Shown piece after piece: positions 8,360-18,977 of a stretch of 64,000 nt of DNA; positions within the stretch are counted from its first letter, which is position 1; each line of letters opens with the position of its first letter. This stretch comes from Dyella_A sp050749815 (GTDB lineage Bacteria > Pseudomonadota > Gammaproteobacteria > Xanthomonadales > Rhodanobacteraceae). Position numbers and translations under genes: made by a program. Below the pieces are notes generated by a model, which saw nothing but the letters and a program-made list of their open reading frames with translations, searched no databases and had not been told where the DNA came from. Location: positions 1,240,001-1,304,000 of the forward strand of contig NZ_CP192735.1 in the NCBI RefSeq assembly GCF_050749815.1, given 5' to 3'.

Positions 8360-9792
8360 TACGCCGCCTGGCCGTTCCCGCACTGGGGACGGCCATCGCC
8401 TGCCTGCCGGCCATGACGGTCGCGCGCCAGGCGACTACCGCCGACAGCGGCAGCGCCGCGACGCCAGCAGGCTATGCGCCGTGGCATGCGCCGGTGCTCA
8501 CCACCGAGCGCTACAACGAAGACTGGTCGTTGCTGGCCGATCCGGCCAGGCGCAGCGGGCACTGGACCGAAGCGTTCAAGTACCTGCCGCTGGGCACCGC
8601 GCCGGGTGTTTATCTGACCACCGGTGTCGAACTGCGCGTTCGCTACGAGCGCTATCGCGGCAACGTCTGGGGCAGCGCGCCCGACGAGGGTTACGTGTGG
8701 AAGCGCGCCCTGCCCTACGTCGACGCGCACGTCGGCTCGGCGCGCGTGTTCGTGCAGCCGATCCTCGCCTACGCCTCCGGCGTGAAGCCGTCGGCCGGGC
8801 CGATCGATCGCACTGGCGCCGACCTGCTGCAGGGTTTCGCCGATACGCTGTTCCAGCTCGACGCCGATACCAGCCTGCGCCTGCGTGCCGGGCGCGAGTT
8901 GCTGAGCTTCGGCAGCGAACGGCTGATCGGCACGCGCTACGGGCCCAACGTGCTGCTGGCGTTCGACGGCGGCCGGGCGATCGTGCACCGCGGCGCACTC
9001 ACCGCCAACGTGTTCTACGTGCGGCCGGTGGAACCGGGGCCGCATGAGTTCGACGACCGCCACTCGCCCACCCGCGCGCTGTGGGGCCTCTACACCACGC
9101 GTGCCTTCGCTGCGGGCGGGCTCGATCTCTACTACCTGGGCTATCGCAACGACCACGCCGCGTTCGAGCAGGGTCAGGGGCGAGAGCAACGCCACACGCT
9201 CGGCAGCCGGCTGTTCGGGGCCACCGATGGCTGGCACTGGAACCTCGAGGGCATGTTGCAGGGCGGTCGTTTTGCCGACCTACCGATCCGCGCGTGGTCG
9301 CTGGCCACCGAGTTCGGGCGCAGCCTCGCCACGGTCGCGTTCGCTCCGGAAATCACCGTGCGCGCCGACGTCGCCAGCGGTGACCGCTCGCCCCACGACC
9401 ATCGCCTGGGCACCTTCAATGCGCTGTTCCCCAAGGGCAAGTATTTCGGCGAGTTGTCGCCGATTGGCCCGTACAACATCGTGAACCTGCAGCCGGGCAT
9501 AACTTTCACGTTGCTGCCGCGACTGCAGCTCGGCCTGCTCACCACGCTGTACTGGCGCCAGAGCCGCGGTGATGGCATCTACGACATGCCGGGGCACCTG
9601 CTGCGCGCGGGCAACGGCAGCGGTGCCCGCTGGGTCGGCTGCGAGACCGAGCTCAGCATCGAATGGCAGGCCAGCGCGGAGCTGACCCTGGCCGCTTCCG
9701 TGTCCGAATTCCGTCCTGGCGCCTTCATTCGCCAGACCGGCCCGGCCCGACGCATCGGCATGCTCGGGCTGGAAACCAATTTCCGTTTCTAG
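8347..9792 (+). CDS. Alginate-export-type outer-membrane porin
   Basis: 481 residues with an N-terminal signal peptide (ending near TVARQA) and a beta-barrel pattern of alternating hydrophobic residues, ending in the aromatic C-terminal residue expected of outer-membrane barrels (LETNFRF). Motifs such as GRELLSFGSERLIGTRYGPN are characteristic of alginate_exp family porins. Despite the family name there are no alginate biosynthesis genes nearby. In this operon it more plausibly admits the substrate of the amidohydrolase and isochorismatase-like enzymes. Confidence 0.87.
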   Translation: MRGLIRRLAVPALGTAIACLPAMTVARQATTADSGSAATPAGYAPWHAPVLTTERYNEDWSLLADPARRSGHWTEAFKYLPLGTAPGVYLTTGVELRVRYERYRGNVWGSAPDEGYVWKRALPYVDAHVGSARVFVQPILAYASGVKPSAGPIDRTGADLLQGFADTLFQLDADTSLRLRAGRELLSFGSERLIGTRYGPNVLLAFDGGRAIVHRGALTANVFYVRPVEPGPHEFDDRHSPTRALWGLYTTRAFAAGGLDLYYLGYRNDHAAFEQGQGREQRHTLGSRLFGATDGWHWNLEGMLQGGRFADLPIRAWSLATEFGRSLATVAFAPEITVRADVASGDRSPHDHRLGTFNALFPKGKYFGELSPIGPYNIVNLQPGITFTLLPRLQLGLLTTLYWRQSRGDGIYDMPGHLLRAGNGSGARWVGCETELSIEWQASAELTLAASVSEFRPGAFIRQTGPARRIGMLGLETNFRF

Positions 9793-9805
9793 AGGGAGTC
9801 TGCCC

Positions 9806-10519
9806 ATGTCCTCCTGGCGATTGATCTCGCGCGACCCGCTGGTGGTCCTGATGATCCTGCTCTCGGCCACCACCGGCGTGGTCGATGCGGTGAGCGTGCT
9901 CGGGCTGGGCAAGGTGTTCACCGCCAACATGACCGGCAACGTGGTCTTCCTCGGCTTCGCCGCGGCGGGCGTGCCCGGGTTCGACTGGACGCTCTACGTC
10001 ACCGGCCTCGTCTGCTTCGCGATCGGTGCGGTGCTGGCCGGACGCATCAGCAAGGCGTACGCGACCGTCAGCCGTCGACGCTGGCTGGTGCGCGCGGCGC
10101 TGGTGGAAGCGGGGCTGCTATGGCTGTCCGCGGCGGTCGCCATCGGCATGGCACCGGTGTCGCCCGGTGCGGTGGAGATCCCGTGGAACGCCTACGCGGT
10201 GATCGCGCTCTCGGCGGCGGCCATGGGCTCGCGCAATGCCACCGCCCGCCAGCTCAAGGTGGCCGACCTCACCACCACCGTGCTGACGCTGACGATTACC
10301 GGCATCGCCTCGGACTCACGCCTGGGCGGCGGCAGCAATCCGAACCTCGCCCGCCGCATCACCGCGGTGCTGGCGATCCTGCTCGGCGCGATGCTGGGCG
10401 CCGTGATGCTGACGGCCTGGGGCCTGGCGCCGCCGCTGGTGTTGGCCGGCGCCAGCGTGCTGCTGGCGACGCTGGCGCTGGCGCACGACGCGCCGCGTGA
10501 GCCCATCGCCGCCACGTGA
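9806..10519 (+). CDS. DUF1275 (YoaK) family membrane protein
   Basis: 237 residues with about six membrane segments. The signature of the family is the stretch around FTANMTGNVVFLG together with SRNATARQLKVADLTTTVLT. YoaK proteins are inner-membrane proteins of unknown transport or regulatory role. The gene starts 13 nt after the porin stop behind AGAGGGAG and is the last gene of the operon, ending against the convergent flavoprotein gene only 18 nt away. Confidence 0.9.
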   Translation: MSSWRLISRDPLVVLMILLSATTGVVDAVSVLGLGKVFTANMTGNVVFLGFAAAGVPGFDWTLYVTGLVCFAIGAVLAGRISKAYATVSRRRWLVRAALVEAGLLWLSAAVAIGMAPVSPGAVEIPWNAYAVIALSAAAMGSRNATARQLKVADLTTTVLTLTITGIASDSRLGGGSNPNLARRITAVLAILLGAMLGAVMLTAWGLAPPLVLAGASVLLATLALAHDAPREPIAAT

Positions 10520-10537
10520 TGCGCGCGGCATCCGCTC

Positions 10538-11467
10538 TCACGCCAAGTGCTGCGGCAGCGACCGGTGGATGGCGGTCGCTGCGACCGCAGCATGACCCAC
10601 CGCGACGCTGATCTGGTTGAGCCCGCTCACCAGGTCGCCGATGGCGTACAGGCCGTCGATGTCGGTCTGCATGTGGCGATCCACCTGCAGCGCGCCGTGG
10701 GCATCGGTACCCGGTGCCAGCGTACGCACCAGTTGCGTCTGCGGGTCCGCGCCGAGCACCGGGTAGAGCGTGTCGTAGTGTTCGACGCTGCCGTCGGCGA
10801 AGCGCACCTGGCACTTGCCCTGCACCAGTGCGAGCCGCGACGGCCCAAGGTGGATGCCGATGCCGTCGTTGCTGACGCGGCGCCCGCTTCCGTCCGGCGC
10901 CGTGCCCTGCCCGACGATCACCGAGACGCGGCGGGAGAACGTGCGCAGGAACCGCGCGTGCGCCAGCGCGGCGTCGAGATCGTCGCCCAGCACGGCGATG
11001 TGCTGATCGAGCGCCTCGTAGGCGTCGCACACCGCGCATAGCCGCAGCACGCCGTGGGCGATCGCCTCGTCGCGGCCCTCCATCGCCGGCAGGCGGTCGA
11101 CCACGCCGGTGGCCAGCACCACGTTGGCGGCGGTCCATGCCGGTACGTCGCCCTGCTCCATCTGCACAGTGAAACCGTCGTCGGTTCGGCGCACCGCGCC
11201 TACGCGGCCGGCGCAGATGTCCACGCCGTAGCGCACCGCGTGGGCGCGATAGCGCTCGAGCAGGCGGTTGCCGGCCACGCCCAGCGGAAAGCCGGGGCAG
11301 TTGTGGCTGGCGGGGATCAGCCGCGCCCGGCTTGCGCCGGCATCCAGCACCACGACGCGGCGCCGGTAGCGCGCCAGGTAGGTCGCCGCGGTGAGACCGG
11401 CGGGGCCGGCGCCGACCACTACGCAATCCAGCGCGCCGGTGAGGTCGCCAGGGACAGTGGAAGCCAT
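10538..11467 (-). CDS. Thioredoxin-reductase-like FAD oxidoreductase
   Basis: 309 residues. The FAD-binding Rossmann motif is VVVGAGPAGLTAATYLARY near the N-terminus; GLYAIGDLVSGLNQISVAVG is the C-terminal FAD motif of the TrxB family. A CAVC pair (Cys144 and Cys147) occupies the place of the redox-active CAxC of thioredoxin reductases. The second nucleotide-binding loop reads AVLGDDLDAALAHARFL and lacks the usual GGGDSA glycines, so NADPH use is uncertain. No thioredoxin gene is adjacent. I chose the ATG at 11467 because the flavin motif follows 17 residues later; an upstream start at 11581 would add a compositionally odd tail. Confidence 0.87.
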   Translation of the reverse strand: MASTVPGDLTGALDCVVVGAGPAGLTAATYLARYRRRVVVLDAGASRARLIPASHNCPGFPLGVAGNRLLERYRAHAVRYGVDICAGRVGAVRRTDDGFTVQMEQGDVPAWTAANVVLATGVVDRLPAMEGRDEAIAHGVLRLCAVCDAYEALDQHIAVLGDDLDAALAHARFLRTFSRRVSVIVGQGTAPDGSGRRVSNDGIGIHLGPSRLALVQGKCQVRFADGSVEHYDTLYPVLGADPQTQLVRTLAPGTDAHGALQVDRHMQTDIDGLYAIGDLVSGLNQISVAVGHAAVAATAIHRSLPQHLA

Positions 11468-11635
11468 TGGCCATGCTCCTGCGCATGCGGATGACCCTGC
11501 ACTGTCCCCGCCCGGCCATCGATGCGGCGTGCAGGTTGTGCAAACGCCTGGATGCAGCGCACACGCGGCCTGGACGCGCACGCATGCACCTTGCTCGCCG
11601 GGACGTCGCCGGCCAAGGGATCAGGAGCACGAGAC

Positions 11636-12493
11636 ATGAGCGTACGCATCGGCATCTCCGGGTGGCGATACAAGGGCTGGCGCGGGCCGTTCTACCCGCC
11701 CACGCTGCGCCAGCGTTCCGAGCTCGCCTACGCCGCGGCGCGGTTCTCCACGATCGAGCTCAACGGCTCGTTCTATTCACTGCAGACACCGCGCGCCTAC
11801 CGCCAGTGGTACGCGGACACCCCCGACGATTTCGTCTTTGCGGTGAAGGCGCCGCGCTTCCTCACCCACATCAAGCGGCTGCGCCAGATCGACCGCCCGT
11901 TCGCCAACTTTCTCGCCTCCGGGCCGTTGGCGCTGGAACACAAGCTGGGGCCGCTGCTGTGGCAGTTCCCCGCCACCTTCCGCTGGGAGCCGGACGCCTT
12001 CGAAGACTTCCTGCAGTCGCTGCCGCGCACCACTACGGCCGCCGCAGCCTGGGCCAGCCGCCACGACGAGCGGGTGCCGGAACCGCACCTGGAGGTGACC
12101 CACGACCGGCCGCTGCGCCATGCAGTGGAAGTGCGCCATCCCAGCTTCAGCGATCCTGCGCTGGTGGCGCAGCTGCGCCGCCACGGCGTGGCGCTGGTGG
12201 TGGCCGATACCGCCGGACGCTATCCGGCGATGCACGATGTCACCGCCGATTTCCTCTACCTGCGCCTGCACGGCGACACCGAGCTCTACGCCAGCGGCTA
12301 CGACGAGCCGGCGCTGCAGGAATGGGCCGCGCGCATCCGCTGCTGGGCCGGCGGCGGACAGCCGGCCAACGCACCGTGCGTCGCGTCCGAGCCGATCACG
12401 CGCAAAGAGCGCGACGTCTACGTGTACTTCGACAACGACGCCAAGGTGCGTGCGCCTTTCGATGCGCAGCGCTTGATCGCCCTGCTCCGGTGA
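11636..12493 (+). CDS. DUF72 domain protein
   Basis: 285 residues beginning MSVRIGISGWRYKGWRGPFYP, the hallmark N-terminus of the DUF72 (YecE) family, a TIM-barrel-like protein of unknown catalysis. Conserved points include FYSLQTPRAY, FVFAVKAPRFLTHIKRL and WQFPATFRWEPDAFEDFL. AGGAG lies 8 nt before the ATG at 11636. It is divergent from the flavoprotein gene, sharing a 168-nt promoter region, and convergent with the oxidase operon. Function unknown. Confidence 0.9.
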   Translation: MSVRIGISGWRYKGWRGPFYPPTLRQRSELAYAAARFSTIELNGSFYSLQTPRAYRQWYADTPDDFVFAVKAPRFLTHIKRLRQIDRPFANFLASGPLALEHKLGPLLWQFPATFRWEPDAFEDFLQSLPRTTTAAAAWASRHDERVPEPHLEVTHDRPLRHAVEVRHPSFSDPALVAQLRRHGVALVVADTAGRYPAMHDVTADFLYLRLHGDTELYASGYDEPALQEWAARIRCWAGGGQPANAPCVASEPITRKERDVYVYFDNDAKVRAPFDAQRLIALLR

Positions 12494-12514
12494 TGCCGCC
12501 CGGCCGAGGCCGCG

Positions 12515-12814
12515 TCAGAACGGTGTGGCCAGCGTGCCGCGGGTGAGGTAGTCGGCCAGCGTGATGACGAACAGCAGGCCCAGCCACAGGAAGCCGGCCA
12601 CGGCGGCCAGACGGATCACCGGCGCGGCGCTGCGCAGGCGCATGAACACCAGCATCACCACCAGCGCCTTGGCCACCGAGATGCTCAGCGCAAGCACGGT
12701 GTTGAACCAGCCCAACGGCACATAGGCCAGTCCCGCGGTAGCGGCCAGCAACGCCAGCAGCGCGCCCAGGGCGCCGAGCTGGCTGCGCAGGGTCGGCGGC
12801 GACGGCGCGCTCAT
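12515..12814 (-). CDS. Cytochrome c oxidase subunit IV-type protein
   Basis: 99 residues with three hydrophobic segments, the last gene of the respiratory operon. Length, topology and position directly after subunit III match the prokaryotic subunit IV (CtaF/CyoD-like) family that stabilises the Cu(B) region. The ATG at 12814 overlaps the subunit III stop (4-nt ATGA). The identification rests mostly on context and hydrophobicity because the family is weakly conserved. Confidence 0.85.
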   Translation of the reverse strand: MSAPSPPTLRSQLGALGALLALLAATAGLAYVPLGWFNTVLALSISVAKALVVMLVFMRLRSAAPVIRLAAVAGFLWLGLLFVITLADYLTRGTLATPF

Positions 12815-13457
12815 CCGGCTCGCCCCACCAGGTAGATCATCGGGTAGACGAAGATCCACACGATGTCGACGAAATGCCAGTACAGCGCGGCGTTCTCCAG
12901 CGGCGTGACGTAGCCCGGCGCGTAGCTCCCGCGCCAGGTGCGCCAGCCGATCACGCTCATCAGCCCCACGCCGATCATCACGTGCAGGCTGTGGAAACCG
13001 GTGATCACGAAGTACAGGCAATAGAACAGTGCTTCGGCCGGCGCCTGCGGCCCGGCCTGTGTGAAGCGCAGACCGGGGATCACTCCCTCGTGGTACTCCT
13101 TGGTGTATTCCACCCCGTGCAGCGTCAGGAACACCGCGCCGAGCAGCGCCGTGCCCCACAGCAGCAGCGCCGCCACCCGCCGCCCGCCCAATTCCACGTC
13201 GCGCAGCGCCAGCGCGGCGCCGGCGCTGGATACCAGCAGCACGGCGGTCTCGATCGTGCCGTAGACCACGTGGGTGTGCCGGGCCGCTTCGGCGAAGCCG
13301 TCGGAGAAACGGAAGCGGCACACCGCGTAGGCGGCGAGCAGCACGCCGAAGAACAGCACCTCGGTGGCGAGGAACTGCCACATGCCGAGCGTCGACGCCT
13401 CGCGCTGCTGCGCGGGCTCCTCGAACTGCTCCTGCAGGTGGGCCTGGGCGACATCGC

Positions 13458-13461
<4 letters not shown>
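12811..13461 (-). CDS. ctaE: Cytochrome c oxidase subunit III
   Basis: 216 residues with about five to six membrane helices. Family motifs include LGMWQFLATEVLFFGVLLAAY, YFVITGFHSLHVMIG and the C-terminal LYWHFVDIVWIFVYPMIYL, in which the WHFVD segment is nearly invariant in oxidase subunit III. It overlaps the subunit I stop by 4 nt and the subunit IV start by 4 nt, so translation is coupled along the operon. Confidence 0.96.
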
Positions 13462-15051
<1,590 letters not shown>

Positions 15052-15065
<14 letters not shown>

Positions 15066-16014
15066 GCGATGGCTCCGTGGGATGCGGTCCGGGCTGATCG
15101 CTGGATTTGATGTAAGCCAGCAGGGCCAGTACGTCTTCCTCGCCGATGCGGCCCTCGTAGCTGGGCATGATCGGCGCATAGCCGGCCACGACCTGTGAAT
15201 CGGGCAGCATGATCGAGTCGTGCAGGTAGCGGTCGTCCACCTTGGCCGTGCTGCCGTCGGCCAACGCCACGCGAGTGCCGTAGATGCCCGACAGGTCCGG
15301 CGCGTGCACGGTGGCACCGGCGCCGTGGCAACCGCTGCAGCCGAAGCGACGGAACAGCACTTCGCCGCGCTGCGCCAGCCCGGTGCTGGCGTGCGACTGC
15401 AACCACTGGGCGTAGCGCTCGGGTCGCATCACCACCACCTCGCCGCGCATCGCCGCGTGGTCGGTGCCGCAGAACTCGGCGCACAGCAGATCGAACCGGC
15501 CCAGCCGGGTGGGCGTGAACCACATCTGCGTGTAGCGCCCGGGCAGCACGTCCTGCTTCACCCGGAACGCGGGCACGTAGAAGCTGTGAATCACGTCCTG
15601 CGAGGTCATCAGCAGGCGCGTGGGCTGGCCCAGCGGCAGGTGCAGGCGGTCGATCTCGCGCTGGCCACCGGCGTGCTGCACCTTCCACATCCACTGCTTG
15701 GCCACCACGTAGACGGTGGCGGCATCGCCCGGTGGCCTGCGCAGCTCGCTCCACAACTTCAGGCTCCAGCCGAACAGCGCGCAGAACATCAAAAACGGCA
15801 CGATGGTCCAGGTGAGTTCCACCGCCAGGCTGCTGTGCCGGCGTTCGCTGCGGTCGGCCGGGCTGCCGCGGCGGTACTTCACGCAGAACGCGATCGTCAC
15901 CGCGAACACGGCCAGCGCCACCAGGCCGCACAGCCACAGCATCGCGTTGAACAGCGCGTCGATATGCGGCGCGAAGTTCGACGCCTCGGGCGTGAGGGGA
16001 GGATGCAGGGTCAC
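15052..16014 (-). CDS. ctaC: Cytochrome c oxidase subunit II with fused cytochrome c
   Basis: 320 residues. Two N-terminal membrane helices are followed by the periplasmic Cu(A) cupredoxin domain, whose ligand set is complete: VIHSFYVPAF and CAEFCGTDHAAM. After about residue 220 comes a class I cytochrome c domain with CSGCH and a late methionine in YAPIMPSYEGRI, so the enzyme is of caa3 type. Start is a GTG at 16014 that overlaps the SCO stop in a GTGA. The gene lacks an obvious lipoprotein signal peptide. Electron donor would be alternative complex III, encoded upstream in the same operon. Confidence 0.95.
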
Positions 16015-16820
16015 GCGCGTGGCTCCGGCCGTTCCGCTCGGCGGCGCCGCAGCAGCAGCGCCGCGAGCAGGCCCAGCGCGAATGCGCAGCCCAGCCAGCG
16101 CATCACCCGTCCAATCAGCAGCGAATAGCGGCCGGTGGCCGGATCGTAGCCACAGCACAGCAGCACCAGCTGATCGACCACGTTGCCGACCCGGCCCTGC
16201 GAGGCATCCACTAACGCCAGTCGCAGGCTGCGCGACGGGTAGCGCACGCCGAACAGGTATTGCGCCACCTTGCCGCCCGCACTGGCCACCACGATGCCGG
16301 CCGCGTGCGCGTACTGGTCGATGCGCGCGTCGTACAGGTAGCGATAGCCGCTGGCGCCGGCCAGTGCGTGGATGGCGTCTTCGCTGCCGAGCAGGAAGTG
16401 CCAGCGCGAGGCGTCGGCCTGCGGGTTCATCCGCGCCAGCATCTGCTCGGCATGGCGTGCATCCTCCGGTCGCTCGCGCGGATCGATGCTGACGAACAGC
16501 ACCGTGACGTCGCGCCCGGGCTGCAGGCCGCTGCGCGCCACCGCATGCGCCATGCCCTGCAGCACCGCGTCGCACAGGTTCGGGCAATGGAAGTAGCCCA
16601 TCGCCAGCACCGTGGGGCGACCGTCCATCCACTGGCCGAGGCTGGCGCTGCGCCCGTGGCGATCGGTAAAGCGGGCGGCCAGTGGCAGCTGCGCGCCGAG
16701 GCGCTGGTCGAAGCCCACCTGCTGATCCAGCTTGGGCGGCGGTGGCGGCGCGCCGGCACTCGCGGTGCAGGACAGCGCCAGGCACACCAGCCAGATAATC
16801 CATGGTCGCCGCGCGTTCAT
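16011..16820 (-). CDS. SCO1/SenC-type copper chaperone
   Basis: 269 residues with an N-terminal signal or anchor (IIWLVCLALSCTASA), a thioredoxin-like SCO domain with the copper ligands CPNLC in YFHCPNLCDAV, and the distant histidine in DQYAHAAGIV. A C-terminal membrane helix follows, ending in an Arg-rich tail, which is less usual for SCO proteins. It inserts copper into Cu(A) of subunit II, the gene it immediately precedes. The ATG at 16820 overlaps the upstream gene's stop by 4 nt. Confidence 0.92.
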   Translation of the reverse strand: MNARRPWIIWLVCLALSCTASAGAPPPPPKLDQQVGFDQRLGAQLPLAARFTDRHGRSASLGQWMDGRPTVLAMGYFHCPNLCDAVLQGMAHAVARSGLQPGRDVTVLFVSIDPRERPEDARHAEQMLARMNPQADASRWHFLLGSEDAIHALAGASGYRYLYDARIDQYAHAAGIVVASAGGKVAQYLFGVRYPSRSLRLALVDASQGRVGNVVDQLVLLCCGYDPATGRYSLLIGRVMRWLGCAFALGLLAALLLRRRRAERPEPRA

Positions 16821-17185
16821 CGCCCTGCTCCGCGTTGCCGGTTCTGATCCGCCGCGGCGCTCTGTCGCCCGCCCTGCGCTGCCAGCCGGGCCATCGCCTG
16901 CTGCAGCGGGATGTGCGCGGAGCGATGTTGCGGATCGTTCCAGCCGTATTGCTGCAGGCGGCGTTGCTGCGCCATCTGCGTGGCGAGCAGGTCGCGCCGC
17001 GGATCGGCCTGCAACTGCGGCGCCGGCGGCACCGCGTCGGCCTGCGGCCTGCGCGGTGATTGCGGACGCCACAGCAGGTACATCAGGGCCAGGATCAGGC
17101 CGAACGCCAGGGCGAAGATCGCGCCCACCCGCAGCAGTTGCCGCGCATCGACGGTGTCGGGCTGATAGTGCGGCTGCGGACTCAT
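16817..17185 (-). CDS. Small single-helix protein of respiratory operon
   Basis: 122 residues: a short cytoplasmic N-terminus, one membrane helix (about residues 18-39, VGAIFALAFGLILALMYLL), a Pro-rich linker and a periplasmic tail containing RRLQQYGWNDPQHRSAHIPL followed by QAMARLAAQ. I recall a similar YGW-D-x-IP-x-x-AM signature in small proteins of other complex III/oxidase operons, but cannot confirm this without a search. It overlaps both ActF and SCO genes by 4 nt, so it is likely an accessory or assembly subunit. Function unknown. Confidence 0.75.
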   Translation of the reverse strand: MSPQPHYQPDTVDARQLLRVGAIFALAFGLILALMYLLWRPQSPRRPQADAVPPAPQLQADPRRDLLATQMAQQRRLQQYGWNDPQHRSAHIPLQQAMARLAAQGGRQSAAADQNRQRGAGR

Positions 17186-18303
17186 GCGCGATGCCCCTCG
17201 GGCTGCTCGCTCGCCAGTCGGCACCGCACCTGCCGCCAGGCCGCCGCCATCAGCACCGCCACGCCGCTCCACGCGAAGGCGTCGGACCACAGCAGCGGTC
17301 GTGCAGGCAAGCGCAACCCGGGCAGCACCAGCCACACCATGTTGGCGAACTGCATCGCCAGCACCAATGCGGCCATGGCAGCCAACACCCGCGGGCTCTG
17401 CTTGCCGCGACGCGGCAGCAGCGCCGCCAGCGGCACGCCCAGGTGCAGCACCAGCAGCGCCAGCGGCAGCACGCTCCATGGCCACTGCAGCCGGGGCAGA
17501 TACCACACCGTTTCCGCCGGCAGGTCGGCGATCCACGCGGTGAGGTAATCCATGAAGGCGAGATAGGCCCAGCCCAGCACGCAGGCCAGCAGCAGGTTGC
17601 CCAGGTCGCGGCGCAACTGCAGCACCTCAGGCGTGGCGGGCTGCAGCGGTCGCGCCCGGATCGCCGCCAACAGCGGCAGCGCCAGGGCGATGGTCAGGAA
17701 ACAGGTCATCACCAGCATGCCCAGCGCGGTGGAATGCCAGGGCGGCACCAGCGACATGATCCAGTCCACCGCGGTGAACGAAATGGTGAGCAACAGGGCC
17801 AGCAGCACGACGCCGGCGAAACCCTGGCTGGCCAGCGAAGGCCGCAGCCCGTCGGCGCGCCAGCGCCGCTGACACCAGGCCAGCACCAGCCACAGCGCCA
17901 TGCAGCCGGCCAGACGCAAGTACAGGAACGGCAGGTTGAGGTACCAGCGCGGCACCGTGGTCGTCCTCGAGGCATGCACCCACGGAAACAGCAGCGGCGC
18001 ACCGAGCGCGAGCGGCAGCGCCAGCACGGCCACCCACGGCAGCAGACCGATGCCGATCTGCCAGTACGGGTGCAGCGCCCTGCCCCAGCGTCCGCCGGTC
18101 AACCGATGGATGGCCAGCCACGCCATGCTGCCCAGCGGCAACGCCAGGCAGAACAGCCAGGCAACGAGGTAGCCCTGCAGCGCCTGGCGCGCGGCGTCGC
18201 GCCCAAGCAGCGCACCGATCGCCAGCAGCACGATGCCCGCCAGCCACGCCGGGGCGCTCGCACGGAGCTCGTGCCGATCGATGCGCATCACCGCCTGGCT
18301 CAT
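17182..18303 (-). CDS. actF: Alternative complex III subunit ActF
   Basis: 373 residues with about ten membrane helices. It carries ActF-like features such as FTAVDWIMSLVPPWHSTALG, seen in quinol:cytochrome c oxidoreductase membrane subunits of this family. Somewhat shorter than the roughly 400-residue norm. It overlaps ActE by 4 nt upstream and the small membrane protein by 4 nt downstream. Role: inner-membrane structural or quinone-related subunit of ACIII. Confidence 0.9.
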   Translation of the reverse strand: MSQAVMRIDRHELRASAPAWLAGIVLLAIGALLGRDAARQALQGYLVAWLFCLALPLGSMAWLAIHRLTGGRWGRALHPYWQIGIGLLPWVAVLALPLALGAPLLFPWVHASRTTTVPRWYLNLPFLYLRLAGCMALWLVLAWCQRRWRADGLRPSLASQGFAGVVLLALLLTISFTAVDWIMSLVPPWHSTALGMLVMTCFLTIALALPLLAAIRARPLQPATPEVLQLRRDLGNLLLACVLGWAYLAFMDYLTAWIADLPAETVWYLPRLQWPWSVLPLALLVLHLGVPLAALLPRRGKQSPRVLAAMAALVLAMQFANMVWLVLPGLRLPARPLLWSDAFAWSGVAVLMAAAWRQVRCRLASEQPEGHRA

Positions 18304-18977
18304 CGGCGTGCTCCACGCGGCTTGGCGGCGTCGAGCACGGCGCGGTCCTGCGCGGTGAGCTGTGCGGCCGGCACGTGCTGGCTCAGCTGCAGCGCACGGA
18401 TGTAGGCCACGATCGCCCAGCGATCGCGCGGGGCGACGCGATCGGCGTACGGGTACATCACGCCGTAGCCGTGCGTGATCACGTTATAAAAGTGGCTGTC
18501 CGGCGCCTGGCGCAGGCGCTCGCTATGGTAAGTCGGCGGTGCGGGAAAGCCGCGCTGCACCACCATGCCGTCACCGCGGCCATCGAGCCCGTGGCACGCC
18601 GAACAGTAGATCTCGTAGCGTTGCTGCCCGCGCGCAAGCAGCGCCGGTGTGATCGCCAGCGGATTGGAGCGCGGCGCTGGGCCGCTCGCCCCCTGCACGC
18701 GGCTGGCGCCCTGGTCGTCGATCGGCACGGCGCGCGCGGCGTGGTAGCGCGGTTCCACCACACGACCGTGCCGGCCGCCGGAGGTGTCGGCGGCCTCGGC
18801 CTGGCTGTAGGCAACGGCGCCAGCCGGGGCGTGACGCTGGGCGCTGCCGTCGGCGAACAGCGAGCTGGCCCGCCCGGGCCCATCCTTGGGCTGCTGATAC
18901 ATGTCGTGCATCGCCCGCTCGCAGCCGGCCAAGGCCAGCAGCGGGAGCACGCACACCACGAGCCGTCGCGCTTTCAT
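18300..18977 (-). CDS. actE: Alternative complex III mono-heme cytochrome c ActE
   Basis: 225 residues starting with a lipoprotein signal (LPLLALAGCER, lipobox LAGC, Cys about 18). After a low-complexity linker comes a class I cytochrome c with CSACH and a distal methionine in HGYGVMYPYADRV. ActE is the mono-heme subunit thought to pass electrons from the complex to the oxidase. It overlaps ActD and ActF by 4 nt each. Confidence 0.93.
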   Translation of the reverse strand: MKARRLVVCVLPLLALAGCERAMHDMYQQPKDGPGRASSLFADGSAQRHAPAGAVAYSQAEAADTSGGRHGRVVEPRYHAARAVPIDDQGASRVQGASGPAPRSNPLAITPALLARGQQRYEIYCSACHGLDGRGDGMVVQRGFPAPPTYHSERLRQAPDSHFYNVITHGYGVMYPYADRVAPRDRWAIVAYIRALQLSQHVPAAQLTAQDRAVLDAAKPRGARR

